DNA of 64,000 nt. It comes from Lachnospiraceae bacterium (GTDB lineage Bacteria > Bacillota > Clostridia > Lachnospirales > Lachnospiraceae). A model generated the notes under the pieces. The model ran no database searches and was not told the DNA's origin. It worked only from the letters and a program-made list of their open reading frames with translations. Within the stretch, counting starts at the first letter, position 1; each line of letters starts with the position of its first letter. This document shows positions 1-7,469 of the stretch, one piece after another. The DNA lies in contig JAFRRM010000023.1 of assembly GCA_017428105.1 (NCBI GenBank), positions 24,644-88,643 of the forward strand, in the 5' to 3' direction. A program made the translations under genes and the position numbers.

Positions 1-596
1 ATGATGCGCACCATGTTGTAGAGAAAGCCGGTGCCCCGCACCTCGATCTTCAGGAAGGGGCCGTCTTCCCGCACCGACAGGGACAGGATGCGGCGCACCG
101 TGGTCTCCGCCTGGGAGCCCGCGGCGCAGAAGCTTTTGAAATCATGCTCGCCCACCAGGTGCGCGCCGGCCCGGCGCATCGCTTCCACGTCCAGAGGGCG
201 GTAGAAAAAGTACGACTGGCGGCGGACCAGGGGATTGGGCAGGGTATCGCGGTAGATCGTGTATTCGTAGGTCTTGACGCTGTCGCAGCGGCGGGGATGG
301 AAATCCGGCGCTACTTCGCGGGACGCGCGCACGACGATGTCGTCCGGCAGGCGGCCCAGGAGCGCGGGGGCGATCTTCTCCGCCGGGATGGGGGACGCCG
401 TGTCGAACACGCACAGATTGCCCAGAGCATGCACGCCGGCGTCCGTGCGGGAGGCGCCGGATACCCGGATCTCCTCGCCCAGCAGGCCGGTGAGCGCGCC
501 GTTCAGCACTTCTTCCACGGTCAGGCCGGTCGGTTCCAGCTGCCATCCGTGGTAGGCGGTGCCGTCATAGGCCACTGTCAGCATGATTCGTTTCAC
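1..596 (-). CDS. truA: tRNA pseudouridine synthase A, 3' part cut by window edge
   Basis: This is the enzyme that isomerises uridines 38-40 in the tRNA anticodon arm. The visible part, about 198 residues, starts MKRIMLTVAYDGTAYHGWQ and carries the catalytic-Asp segment VSGASRTDAGVHALG, both diagnostic of TruA. The start is the GTG at 594-596, preceded by AAAAAGGAG; the first internal ATG would lose the first four residues. The C-terminal end lies outside the window. It follows ecfT after a 123-bp GC-rich gap, an order (ecfT-truA) common next to ribosomal genes in Firmicutes. Identification is firm; the end coordinate is only the window edge. Confidence 0.95.
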   Translation of the reverse strand, partial: MKRIMLTVAYDGTAYHGWQLEPTGLTVEEVLNGALTGLLGEEIRVSGASRTDAGVHALGNLCVFDTASPIPAEKIAPALLGRLPDDIVVRASREVAPDFHPRRCDSVKTYEYTIYRDTLPNPLVRRQSYFFYRPLDVEAMRRAGAHLVGEHDFKSFCAAGSQAETTVRRILSLSVREDGPFLKIEVRGTGFLYNMVRI

Positions 597-719
597 AGGC
601 ACTCCTTTTTCCCGGGGGCCGCCCGGTCTGCGTCTTCTGCCCGGACGGCTGTCCGGTGCGTCCGGCCCGTCCGGGACTTGGCCCGGTCCGGGCCTCTCTT
701 TTCCGGGGCTTGGCCCGGT

Positions 720-1508
720 TTATATGAAGAACATCAAAACAAAGTACAGAATTGTTGCAGCCATGAAGAAATAATCCGCGGTCCGGAAACGCAGGGGCTT
801 CATGCGGGTGCGTCCTTCGCCGCCGTGATAACAGCGGGCCTCCATGGCGGTGGCCAGTTCGCCGGCGCGGCGGAAGGCCGAAAACAGAAGGGGGACCAGG
901 ACCGGGATCAGGGCTTTGGCGCGGCGGATCAGGTTGCCGCTCTCAAAATCCGCGCCGCGGGCCATCTGGGCGCGTTCGATCTTGTCGACCTCCGCGGTCA
1001 GGACCGGCAGGAAACGCAGGGCGATGGACATCATCATCGCGATCTCATGGACCGGGATCCGGATGATCTTCAGAAAAGACAGGCCGCGCTCCAGTCCGTC
1101 CGTGATGCCGGTGGGCGTGGTGGTGTAGGTCAGCAGCGAGGAGCTTAAGAGCAGCAGCGCCAGACGCACCGCCATCTTAGCCGCGGAGATCACGCCTTCG
1201 CGGGTGATCCGGAAGAACCAGAAGGAAGCGATCAGCTCGCCCGGCGTCAGGAACAGGTTCAGAAGGACGCTGAACAGCATCAAAAACAGAATGCCCTTGA
1301 GGCCCCGGAGCATGTATTTCAGCGAGATCCGGGACAGAGCAATCTCTGCCGTGATATAAATGACAGCCGCCAGGAACCCCCACCAGCTCCCCGTGATGAA
1401 CAGGGAGACCAGGAACAGGAGGGTCGACAGCAGTTTGGCCCGGGGATCCAGCCGGTGGATGAAGGAATCCACCGGATAGTACTGGCCGAGCGTCAGGTCC
1501 TTGAACAT
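720..1508 (-). CDS. ecfT: energy-coupling factor transporter transmembrane protein EcfT
   Basis: EcfT is the membrane scaffold of ECF vitamin transporters, joining the EcfA ATPases to interchangeable S components. The 262-residue protein has the family N-terminus with PVDSFIHRLDPRAKLL, several hydrophobic segments, and the two Ala-Arg coupling motifs near the C-terminus (QMARGADFESG and MEARCYHGGEGRT; the second has Cys where Gly is usual). A GGAAAGGA ribosome site precedes the ATG. In most Firmicutes ecfA1-ecfA2 lie immediately upstream; here the upstream gene is a cyclophilin, so the ATPases must be encoded elsewhere. Confidence 0.93.
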   Translation of the reverse strand: MFKDLTLGQYYPVDSFIHRLDPRAKLLSTLLFLVSLFITGSWWGFLAAVIYITAEIALSRISLKYMLRGLKGILFLMLFSVLLNLFLTPGELIASFWFFRITREGVISAAKMAVRLALLLLSSSLLTYTTTPTGITDGLERGLSFLKIIRIPVHEIAMMMSIALRFLPVLTAEVDKIERAQMARGADFESGNLIRRAKALIPVLVPLLFSAFRRAGELATAMEARCYHGGEGRTRMKPLRFRTADYFFMAATILYFVLMFFI

Positions 1509-1541
1509 GGCGATCCTTTCCGGCGCGGGGCCGGGCGTTGT

Positions 1542-2030
1542 TTATTCAGCGTCCTTCACGATCCTGACGGACTTCATGCGCTGGGGCTTTAACGGCTTGT
1601 CGCGGAAATCCGTGCGTGCCGCCGCGATGCGGTCCACGACGTCCAGGCCGCTCACGACCTTACCGAACGCCGCATACTGGCCGTCCAGGTGCGGGGAATC
1701 CTGATGCATGATGAAGAACTGCGAGCCGGCCGAATCCGGCACCATGGTGCGGGCCATGGAAATGACGCCGCGCGTGTGCTTCAGGTCGTTTTTCACGCCG
1801 TTGGCAGAAAATTCGCCCTTGATGGTGTAGCCGGGGCCGCCGGTCCCGGTGCCGTTCGGGCAGCCGCCCTGGATCATGAAGCCGGGAATGACCCGGTGAA
1901 AGATCAGTCCGTCGTAAAAGCCTTTTTCGGCCAGTTCCTCAAAGTTTTTCACGGTGATCGGGGCGGTCTCCGGATACAGTTCCAGTTCGATCACGCCGCC
2001 GTCTTCCATGGTGATGACTGCTTTGCTCAT
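1542..2030 (-). CDS. peptidyl-prolyl cis-trans isomerase, cyclophilin type
   Basis: A 162-residue single-domain cyclophilin that would catalyse proline isomerisation during protein folding. The sequence FHRVIPGFMIQGG near residues 45-57 and the segment SAGSQFFIMHQDSPHLDGQY contain the active-site Arg, Phe and His surroundings of the family. No signal peptide is visible, so it is probably cytoplasmic. It lies 33 bp upstream of ecfT on the same strand and 112 bp downstream of cytX, behind a possible terminator hairpin, so it may head its own transcript with ecfT and truA. Confidence 0.95.
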   Translation of the reverse strand: MSKAVITMEDGGVIELELYPETAPITVKNFEELAEKGFYDGLIFHRVIPGFMIQGGCPNGTGTGGPGYTIKGEFSANGVKNDLKHTRGVISMARTMVPDSAGSQFFIMHQDSPHLDGQYAAFGKVVSGLDVVDRIAAARTDFRDKPLKPQRMKSVRIVKDAE

Positions 2031-2064
2031 ATCGACCTCCGTCTAGAAGCATTATCTTATAAAG

Positions 2065-2107
2065 AATAACACGGATCCCGCCGAAAATCAACGAGGCCCG
2101 TGTTATT
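2065..2107 (-). terminator. possible terminator hairpin after cytX
   Basis: Two perfect 10-base arms, AATAACACGG at 2065-2074 and its complement at 2098-2107, enclose a 23-base loop. Read on the minus strand the stem is followed by a U-rich stretch (CTTTATAA). The loop is long, so termination strength is uncertain. Confidence 0.5.
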
Positions 2108-2142
2108 TCCCGGGAAACGCCCCGGATGACCGGTCCGGCGCG

Positions 2143-3321
2143 TCATGCGCGGCGTCTGCCGATGCGGCCGGCCGCCCAGCACAGCGCCATCGTGAGGAGC
2201 ATGTCCGGCAGGGAGTTGCCGACGGGGATGTCCAGCGTCATGAGGAAGCGGTAGGCGGCGAAGCCGAGGAGCCAGATGATGAGGTTCTTCCAGTCGAAGG
2301 CGCGGCCGCTGCGGTCTTTCTTCAGCAGGAAGAAGTCTGCGATCTGGATGGCGATCATGGGGGCGAAGACAGAACCGATCAGGTACAGGAAGTCCGTGAT
2401 GTCATCCATCGGGAAGAGGACCGCGCCGGCGGTGCCCAGGACGGCGGCGCCCACGGCGACCCATTTGCCGGGGATCTTTTCGGAGATGGATTCGCTGGAA
2501 ACGCCGGCCGAATAGGCGTCCATGAAGGTGGTGGTCACCGTGGAGAGCACGATGATCAGCAGGCCGCCCGCGCCGAGCCCGGCTTTGAGAATGATCTGCG
2601 CAATGTCCGATTCGCCCGCGAAGATGGCCGCGCCCATGCCGATGACGTACATCCAGCAGCTGACCAGCCCGTAGACGGCGGCGCTGGCGGCGGTGGCTTT
2701 GACGGGCTTCGCGGCGGTGCGCGTGTAGTCGCTGATGAGCGGCAGCCAGGACAGGGGCATAGCCACGGACAGTTCCACGGCCGCGCCGAAGCTCATGGCT
2801 TCCTCCGCCGCCCCGCCGGATGCCGCGCCGCCCCGGAAGATCACCACGCTGAGGATGATGGTCAGGATGAACAGGGCCGACATGGCGGCGATGTTGAGTT
2901 TCTCCAGGTTTTTGATCCCGATCAGGATCCAGAGCACGATCAGCCCGCCGATCACCAGGCACCAGACCCAGCGCCCGGCCGCCAGCACGCCTTCCGCGGC
3001 CAGCGAGCCGTCATAGATCATGATGGCGGTCCAGCCCAGCAGCTGCAGCACGTTCAGGGCCGCGAAGAGCAGCGCGCCTTTCCCGCCGAAGCTCATTTTG
3101 ACCGTTTCCATGGCGCTCTTTTCGCTGCGGGCACCGATGAGGCCGGCCAGGAAAAGCAGCACGCAGCCGATGACGTGGCCCAGCAGGATGGCTAAAAGGC
3201 CCTTGCCGAAGCCCAGCGGTGCGAAATACGTCCCCGTCAGGATCTCCGCCAGCGAGACGCCGGCGCCGAACCAGATGAGGCTGTTTTCGAATACGGACGT
3301 CTTCTTCTCTCCCGCGCTCAT
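2143..3321 (-). CDS. cytX: NCS1-family permease, probable hydroxymethylpyrimidine transporter CytX
   Basis: A 392-residue polytopic protein with about 12 hydrophobic segments, related to cytosine permeases (NCS1 family; FGAGVSLAEILTGTYFAPL near the N-terminus and MPLSWLPLISDYTR in the middle). CytX proteins are assigned as HMP (thiamine pyrimidine) importers because they recur in TPP-riboswitch operons. That fits here: it is the last gene of the thi operon, overlaps thiD by 4 bp, and ThiD phosphorylates HMP. The substrate is inferred from context and family, not directly from residues. Confidence 0.85.
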   Translation of the reverse strand: MSAGEKKTSVFENSLIWFGAGVSLAEILTGTYFAPLGFGKGLLAILLGHVIGCVLLFLAGLIGARSEKSAMETVKMSFGGKGALLFAALNVLQLLGWTAIMIYDGSLAAEGVLAAGRWVWCLVIGGLIVLWILIGIKNLEKLNIAAMSALFILTIILSVVIFRGGAASGGAAEEAMSFGAAVELSVAMPLSWLPLISDYTRTAAKPVKATAASAAVYGLVSCWMYVIGMGAAIFAGESDIAQIILKAGLGAGGLLIIVLSTVTTTFMDAYSAGVSSESISEKIPGKWVAVGAAVLGTAGAVLFPMDDITDFLYLIGSVFAPMIAIQIADFFLLKKDRSGRAFDWKNLIIWLLGFAAYRFLMTLDIPVGNSLPDMLLTMALCWAAGRIGRRRA

Positions 3322-4127
3322 TCTCCTGCCTCCTCCGCGAACGGACCGGTCAGTGCGAAATTATGCGCCATGGGGCCGCTGCCCGCCCCCAGGTCCAGCA
3401 TGGCCGCCAGGGCGCCGGAGATGTATTCCTTCGCGCGCCGCACGGACTCCTCCAGGGAGAAGCCCTTGGCCAGGTTGGAGGCGATGGCGCTGGACAGCGT
3501 GCAGCCCGTGCCGTGGGTGTTGGGGTTGGGGATGCGCCGGCCGTTGAACCAGGTCAGGCGGCCATCCGCGTAGAGGAGATCGTTGGCGTCATTGACGGTG
3601 TGACCGCCCTTCAGCAGGACGGCACAGGAAAATTTTCCTCCAATTGATGCAGCCGCGCGTTCCATGTCGGCGGCATCAGTGATTTTTTCTCCGAAAAGCA
3701 CTTCTGCTTCCGGTACGTTCGGCGTCAGCAGGTCCGCCAGCGGGAACAGTTCCCGGCAGAGGCATTCCACCGCCTCCTCGCGGATCAGGCGGGCGCCGCT
3801 GGTGGCCACCATGACCGGATCCACCACGGTCCACCGGGGCCGGTAGCGCCGCAGGCGTTCCGCGATCACTTCGATGAGCCCCTCCGAGGCCACCATCCCG
3901 ATCTTGACCGCCTCCGGCTTAAGATCCGTGAAAACGCTGTCGATCTGCAGGCCCAGGAATTCCGGGCTCACTTCATGGATCCCCTGTACGCCGGTCGTAT
4001 TCTGGGCGGTCAGGGCCGTGATCGCACTGGCGGCAAATACGCCGTTCATGGTCATGGTCTTGATATCCGCCTGGATGCCGGCGCCTCCGCCGGAATCGCT
4101 CCCGGCGATCGTCAATACTACTTTCAT
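3318..4127 (-). CDS. thiD: hydroxymethylpyrimidine/phosphomethylpyrimidine kinase
   Basis: ThiD phosphorylates HMP to HMP-P and then HMP-PP, the pyrimidine half of thiamine. The 269-residue protein opens with the ribokinase-fold motif LTIAGSDSGGGAGIQADIKT, contains VVDPVMVATSGA and the anion-hole/catalytic motif NTHGTGCTLSSAIA near residue 210. An AAAGGAGAG ribosome site precedes the ATG. It sits between a HAD phosphatase gene, 102 bp upstream with an intercistronic hairpin, and cytX, which it overlaps by 4 bp. Confidence 0.96.
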   Translation of the reverse strand: MKVVLTIAGSDSGGGAGIQADIKTMTMNGVFAASAITALTAQNTTGVQGIHEVSPEFLGLQIDSVFTDLKPEAVKIGMVASEGLIEVIAERLRRYRPRWTVVDPVMVATSGARLIREEAVECLCRELFPLADLLTPNVPEAEVLFGEKITDAADMERAAASIGGKFSCAVLLKGGHTVNDANDLLYADGRLTWFNGRRIPNPNTHGTGCTLSSAIASNLAKGFSLEESVRRAKEYISGALAAMLDLGAGSGPMAHNFALTGPFAEEAGE

Positions 4128-4175
4128 CTTCTCTCCTTTTCGTGTGAGTGCTTCAGTATGTATAACGTTTTCTAT

Positions 4176-4208
4176 AGCGGCGGAGAGTGGTGCCCCCGGT
4201 CCGCCGCT
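4176..4208 (-). other. intercistronic hairpin between HAD gene and thiD
   Basis: Perfect 9-base arms, AGCGGCGGA at 4176-4184 and its complement at 4200-4208, enclose a 15-base loop in the only sizeable gap inside the thi operon. There is no U-run after it on the minus strand, so an mRNA-processing or stability role is likelier than termination. Confidence 0.5.
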
Positions 4209-4229
4209 GTCAGATGTTCCTCCCGCTTA

Positions 4230-4940
4230 TTATTTGCGGCGGAACCAGCCTTTCTTCTCTTTCTGCTCTTTCGGTTCCTCGCCGCCGCCCATCTTCTTCC
4301 ACAGCGGATCCAGGTCCGTGAAGTTCTCCAGGTACACGTCCGCCGTCCGCTTCATTTCTTCCTGCTTGGCCTCGCTGACCCAGTCGTACACGCCCACGGT
4401 CACGAACCCGGCTTTTTTTGCCGTTTTCACCGCATGCAGCGCGTCCTCGAAGACCAGCGTCTGTTCCGGTTTCGCGTGCAGCCGCTTTGCCGCTTCCAGG
4501 AAGATGGCCGGGCCGTTCTTGCCCTCGCCGATCTCCGCCGCGGTGACGATCCCCTCGAAATAGTCGAGCAGGCCCCAGCGGTTCAGAGCCACTTCCACCA
4601 GCGGGCGGTCCGTCACGGTGGCGACGATCAGCGGGATCCCGCGCATCTGCAGCTCGTCGATCAGCTCGCGCACGCCTTCTTTGAGCGGCGTCTCCCCGCG
4701 GTAGAAGGCTTCCATCGCCTTATTGACGCCCGCCAGGATCTCCTCCGGGGTCTGCTCGATCCCGTACTCGCGGATCAGGTAGTCCGCGGCCTCGGGCAGG
4801 GTCATGTCGAAGATCACCTGCGCCAGCCCTGGCCGGGCCTGCTTTCCCAGCCCCGCCAGATACACGTCAGGAGCCTTTTCCCAGTGTCCGTTGGAATCCA
4901 GCAGGGTGCCGTCCATGTCAAAGATCGCCGCTCTGATCAT
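4230..4940 (-). CDS. HAD-superfamily phosphatase in thi operon, candidate TMP phosphatase
   Basis: A 236-residue HAD hydrolase of the beta-phosphoglucomutase-like type. DMDGTLLDS at residues 8-16 supplies the nucleophile and acid/base Asp, VATVTDRP the second-motif Thr, and LVFEDALHAVKTAKKAG the Mg-binding ED motif. A helical cap lies between residues 17 and 90, and the C-terminus is a charged tail rich in Lys and Glu ending GWFRRK. The start ATG overlaps the thiE stop by 4 bp. Because the operon has ThiE (makes TMP) and ThiN (pyrophosphorylates free thiamine) but no ThiL, this enzyme is the obvious candidate to dephosphorylate TMP; that role is inference. Confidence 0.85.
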   Translation of the reverse strand: MIRAAIFDMDGTLLDSNGHWEKAPDVYLAGLGKQARPGLAQVIFDMTLPEAADYLIREYGIEQTPEEILAGVNKAMEAFYRGETPLKEGVRELIDELQMRGIPLIVATVTDRPLVEVALNRWGLLDYFEGIVTAAEIGEGKNGPAIFLEAAKRLHAKPEQTLVFEDALHAVKTAKKAGFVTVGVYDWVSEAKQEEMKRTADVYLENFTDLDPLWKKMGGGEEPKEQKEKKGWFRRK

Positions 4941-5578
4941 ACGTTCAGTTCCTTTCTCACCAGGTCCCTAAGATCCGCCGCGGCCGCCCGGATGTCCGGC
5001 GCCGCGAAGATCGCGCTGACCACCGCCACGCCGTCGATCCCGCTGCCTGCCAGCTTCGGCAGCGTCTCCTTCGAGATCCCGCCGATGGCCACCACGGGGA
5101 TGTCCACCGCTTCGCAGATCGCCTGCAGCGTCTCATAGCTCACCCAGTCCGCGTCCGGCTTGGTCCCGGTGTAGAACACCGCGCCCACGCCCAGATAATC
5201 CGCGCCGTCCGCCTGCGCCTGCAGCGCCTGCTCCACGGTCTGCGCGGACACGCCCAGCAGCTTGTCCGGGCCGATCAGCTGCCGCACCAGCGAAGCCGGG
5301 GCGTCGTGCTGGCCGATATGGATCCCGTCCGCATCGCTTTTGATGGCGATCTCCACGTCGTCGTTGATGATCAGCGGCACGTCATAGCGCTCGCAGAGCT
5401 TTTTGAGTTCCCGGGCTTCCTGCAGAAATGCCTCTTCGTCCAGTTCCTTTTCCCTGAGCTGCAGGCAGGTGGCACCGCCCTGAAGGGCTTCCTCCGCCTG
5501 CTCATACAGCGTCCGGCCGTTCAGCCAGGCGCGGTCCGTCACCGCGTACAGCGGCATCCATTCCTTACAGGCATTCAT
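4937..5578 (-). CDS. thiE: thiamine-phosphate synthase
   Basis: ThiE joins HMP-PP to thiazole phosphate, giving thiamine monophosphate. The 213-residue TIM-barrel protein shows LYAVTDRAWL, the substrate-loop ATCLQLREKELDE, INDDVEIA, DGIHIGQHDAP and the phosphate-binding C-terminal AIGGISKETLPKL. AAGGAG precedes the ATG. It overlaps thiM by 14 bp upstream and the HAD gene by 4 bp downstream, so it is translationally coupled to both. Confidence 0.96.
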   Translation of the reverse strand: MNACKEWMPLYAVTDRAWLNGRTLYEQAEEALQGGATCLQLREKELDEEAFLQEARELKKLCERYDVPLIINDDVEIAIKSDADGIHIGQHDAPASLVRQLIGPDKLLGVSAQTVEQALQAQADGADYLGVGAVFYTGTKPDADWVSYETLQAICEAVDIPVVAIGGISKETLPKLAGSGIDGVAVVSAIFAAPDIRAAAADLRDLVRKELNV

Positions 5579-6398
5579 ATTTTGCTCCTTCTTCCAGCTG
5601 CGCGCCGGTCAGGTTGTAAACGGCGTCGATGATGTAATTGCGGTAGCTGGAGTTGCCATCCGCCGCGGAAAGCCGCGCATGGGCGATCTCGCCGCACAGC
5701 CCCATGGCGCAGACCGCCGCGCACACCGCTTCGAACGGACGCTCCGGGTTCGCCACCACGTACGCCGTCGTCATGGCGGACAGCATGCAGCCTGTGCCCG
5801 TGATGCGGCTCATCATCGGATGGCCGTTGCGGATCAGGCAGACCCGTTCTCCGTCCGTGATCACGTCCGTGGCGCCGGTGATCGCGATCACAGCCCCGGT
5901 CTTTTCCGCCAGTCCTTTGGCAAACGCGATCACGCTGTCCTGATTGGCTGCATTCAGCTGGTCCGCCTCATCCGCGTCCACGCCCTTCGTGGTGGCGCTG
6001 CCCTGGGCGAGGGCCTTGATCTCCGAGATATTGCCGCGGATCACGGAGAGCTTCAGCGCGTCCAGCAGCCCCGCCGCCGTCTCCGTCCGCAGTCTGGACG
6101 CGCCGGCGCCCACGGGATCCAGCAGCACCGGATGCTCCAGTTCGTTGGCCCGCTTCCCCGCAAGGTACATGGCCGGGATCGTGCGCGCGTTCAGCGTCCC
6201 GATGTTGATGTTCAGGCCGCCGCAGATGGAAGTGATGTCCTCCACGTCGCCCGCGTCGTCCGACATGATGGGCGAGCCGCCGCAGGCCAGCAGGATGTTG
6301 GCGCAGTCGTTCACCGTCACATAGTTGGTGATGTTGTGCACCAGAGGGGTCCTGGCGCGGACATTGTCCAGCATTTCCGCCAGATTCAAGTTTTTCAT
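5565..6398 (-). CDS. thiM: hydroxyethylthiazole kinase
   Basis: ThiM phosphorylates the salvaged thiazole alcohol to the substrate of ThiE. The 277-residue protein has VHNITNYVTVNDCANILLA near the N-terminus, LLDPVGAGASRLR, and MMSRITGTGCMLSA with the catalytic Cys of the family. It overlaps thiN by 4 bp and thiE by 14 bp. Its presence, with no thiazole-synthesis genes here, points to salvage of thiamine breakdown products. Confidence 0.96.
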   Translation of the reverse strand: MKNLNLAEMLDNVRARTPLVHNITNYVTVNDCANILLACGGSPIMSDDAGDVEDITSICGGLNINIGTLNARTIPAMYLAGKRANELEHPVLLDPVGAGASRLRTETAAGLLDALKLSVIRGNISEIKALAQGSATTKGVDADEADQLNAANQDSVIAFAKGLAEKTGAVIAITGATDVITDGERVCLIRNGHPMMSRITGTGCMLSAMTTAYVVANPERPFEAVCAAVCAMGLCGEIAHARLSAADGNSSYRNYIIDAVYNLTGAQLEEGAKYECL

Positions 6399-7042
6399 AT
6401 ATGTTCACCTTCTTTCAGTTGAGACTGCATGATCAGTAAAATACCGCCGCGGAAAGAGATCTCCGCCGCGGGGGCGGTCCAGTGGTTGCTCACGCCCAGT
6501 GGGAAGCGGCTCTCCAGGAAGAGGCCTTCGCCGTCGTATTTCGTGCCTTTCAGGGTCAGGCCTTCCACCCGGTCCGACAGCGCGAACAGGGACAGGGACA
6601 GGTCCTCCCGCCGGGGCAGGATCAGCGGGCACGCCTCGGGACCGGCAACCAGCGCCTCCGTATCCGCGCCGATCAGCCTCACCCACGCCGCGCCGCGGCT
6701 CACCGCATACGCGCCGCCCTGCAGATTGGCCAGCGTATGATCCAGCCGCCCGCCGAACGCGCACAGGATCACGATCTCCCGGAATCCCGCCGCCAGCGCT
6801 TCCTTCACCGCCAGCATCGTATCCGTATCGTCCTTCCGGCTGGGCACGCGCTTCACCGGCACCGCCTCCGGCGCCGGCGCGGAATCGAAATCCCCCACGG
6901 CCAGATCCGGCTTCAGCCCCAGCCGCTCCGCATACCGCCAGCCGATATCGCAGGCGATGACGTACGCCGGCCGTTCCTCTTTCAACTCCTCCGGCATCCC
7001 GCAGAACTCCCCGCCGGTCACGATAAGACAGCACCTGTCCAT
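6395..7042 (-). CDS. thiN: thiamine pyrophosphokinase
   Basis: This enzyme transfers pyrophosphate from ATP to free thiamine to give TPP. The 215-residue protein has the family motifs ACDIGWRYAERLGLKPDLAV followed by GDFDS, the KDDTDTMLAV Mg/ATP segment and FGGRLDHTLANL, then a C-terminal beta domain with SNHW. GAGGAG precedes the ATG at 7042. It is the first gene of the thi operon; its leader holds a TPP riboswitch, a terminator and three copies of a 25-base repeat, the nearest ending 2 bp before the ribosome site. Confidence 0.95.
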   Translation of the reverse strand: MDRCCLIVTGGEFCGMPEELKEERPAYVIACDIGWRYAERLGLKPDLAVGDFDSAPAPEAVPVKRVPSRKDDTDTMLAVKEALAAGFREIVILCAFGGRLDHTLANLQGGAYAVSRGAAWVRLIGADTEALVAGPEACPLILPRREDLSLSLFALSDRVEGLTLKGTKYDGEGLFLESRFPLGVSNHWTAPAAEISFRGGILLIMQSQLKEGEHI

Positions 7043-7056
7043 ATTTTCTCCTCATC

Positions 7057-7145
7057 TGACAGGGGGACGGTTCCTTTGTCAGCTTTTCTGACAGGGGGAC
7101 GGTTCCTTTGTCAGCTTTTCTGACAGGGGAACGGTTCTTTTGTCA
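7057..7145 (+). repeat. three tandem copies of a 25-base hairpin repeat (TGACA...TGTCA)
   Basis: Copies lie at 7057-7081, 7089-7113 and 7121-7145, exactly 32 bp apart. Each begins TGACAGGGG, has ACGGTTC in the centre and ends TTGTCA. The first two are identical; the third has two substitutions. As plus-strand RNA each copy can fold into a 10-pair stem (several G-U pairs) with a 5-base ACGGU loop; the minus-strand RNA, which is the thi leader, pairs less well. Further copies lie at 43059-43083 and, diverged, at 7365-7389. Confidence 0.85.
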
Positions 7146-7163
7146 GCTTTTTCTCTGCCACAC

Positions 7164-7186
7164 AAAAACCGCCCGGCAGGGGCGGT
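7164..7186 (-). terminator. intrinsic terminator of the TPP riboswitch
   Basis: Arms ACCGCCC and GGGCGGT (7168-7174 and 7180-7186) enclose a 5-base loop and are followed on the minus strand by five U residues. It lies about 20 bp downstream of the aptamer, the expected position for a ligand-controlled terminator. Confidence 0.8.
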
Positions 7187-7206
7187 CCTTGTTTCGCTCA
7201 AATAAT

Positions 7207-7292
7207 CCTCTCCCTCCGCCGGCATTACCCGGATCAGGTAAAGGGTCGAAGCTTCCCGCTTCCTCTCAGCCTGTCACACAAGCTCCCCTGCT
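7207..7292 (-). promoter_or_regulatory. TPP (thi-box) riboswitch
   Basis: The minus strand carries the conserved thi-box elements in order: CAGGGGAGC, CAGGCTGAGAGG, CGACCCTTTACCTGATC, GGGTAATGCCGGCG and AGGGAG. These form the three-way junction that binds thiamine pyrophosphate. It starts just below the -10 box at 7299-7304 and precedes a terminator, so high TPP should stop transcription of thiN-thiM-thiE-HAD-thiD-cytX. Confidence 0.95.
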
Positions 7293-7298
7293 GCCCGT

Positions 7299-7327
7299 AT
7301 CATACCACGGGGAGCCGGGCGGTGCAA
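7299..7327 (-). promoter_or_regulatory. sigma-A-type promoter of the thi operon
   Basis: On the minus strand TTGCAC (7322-7327) and TATGAT (7299-7304) are separated by 17 bp, immediately upstream of the TPP aptamer. Confidence 0.7.
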
Positions 7328-7364
7328 TCCCTCTCGCGCATTTTTTCCGCTTTGGCGAAAAACC

Positions 7365-7389
7365 TGACGAAAGAACCGTCCCTTTCTCA
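7365..7389 (-). repeat. diverged copy of the TGACA/TGTCA hairpin repeat
   Basis: The plus strand from 7365 to 7389 matches the reverse orientation of the repeat at 7057-7145 (TGACGAAAGAACCGTCCC at its start). The changes preserve a self-complementary arrangement (GAAAG with CTTTC). It lies 80 bp upstream of the ABC-F gene, in the same orientation relative to that gene as the other copies have to theirs. Confidence 0.65.
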
Positions 7390-7469
7390 TCTTCTGCTTG
7401 CATTTTCCGCAATTTATGCGAAAATAGAAAGGTAGTACACTTATCCAACGCGGAAGGAATGAAGCGCTT

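Noticed and set aside
4176..4208. Terminator splitting the thi operon
   Set aside because: No U-run follows the hairpin on the transcribed strand and no promoter is visible before thiD, so the genes are treated as one operon.
7057..7145. CRISPR array
   Set aside because: The 25-base units recur every 32 bp, but the 7-base gaps are the same sequence each time and far too short to be spacers; no cas genes are present.
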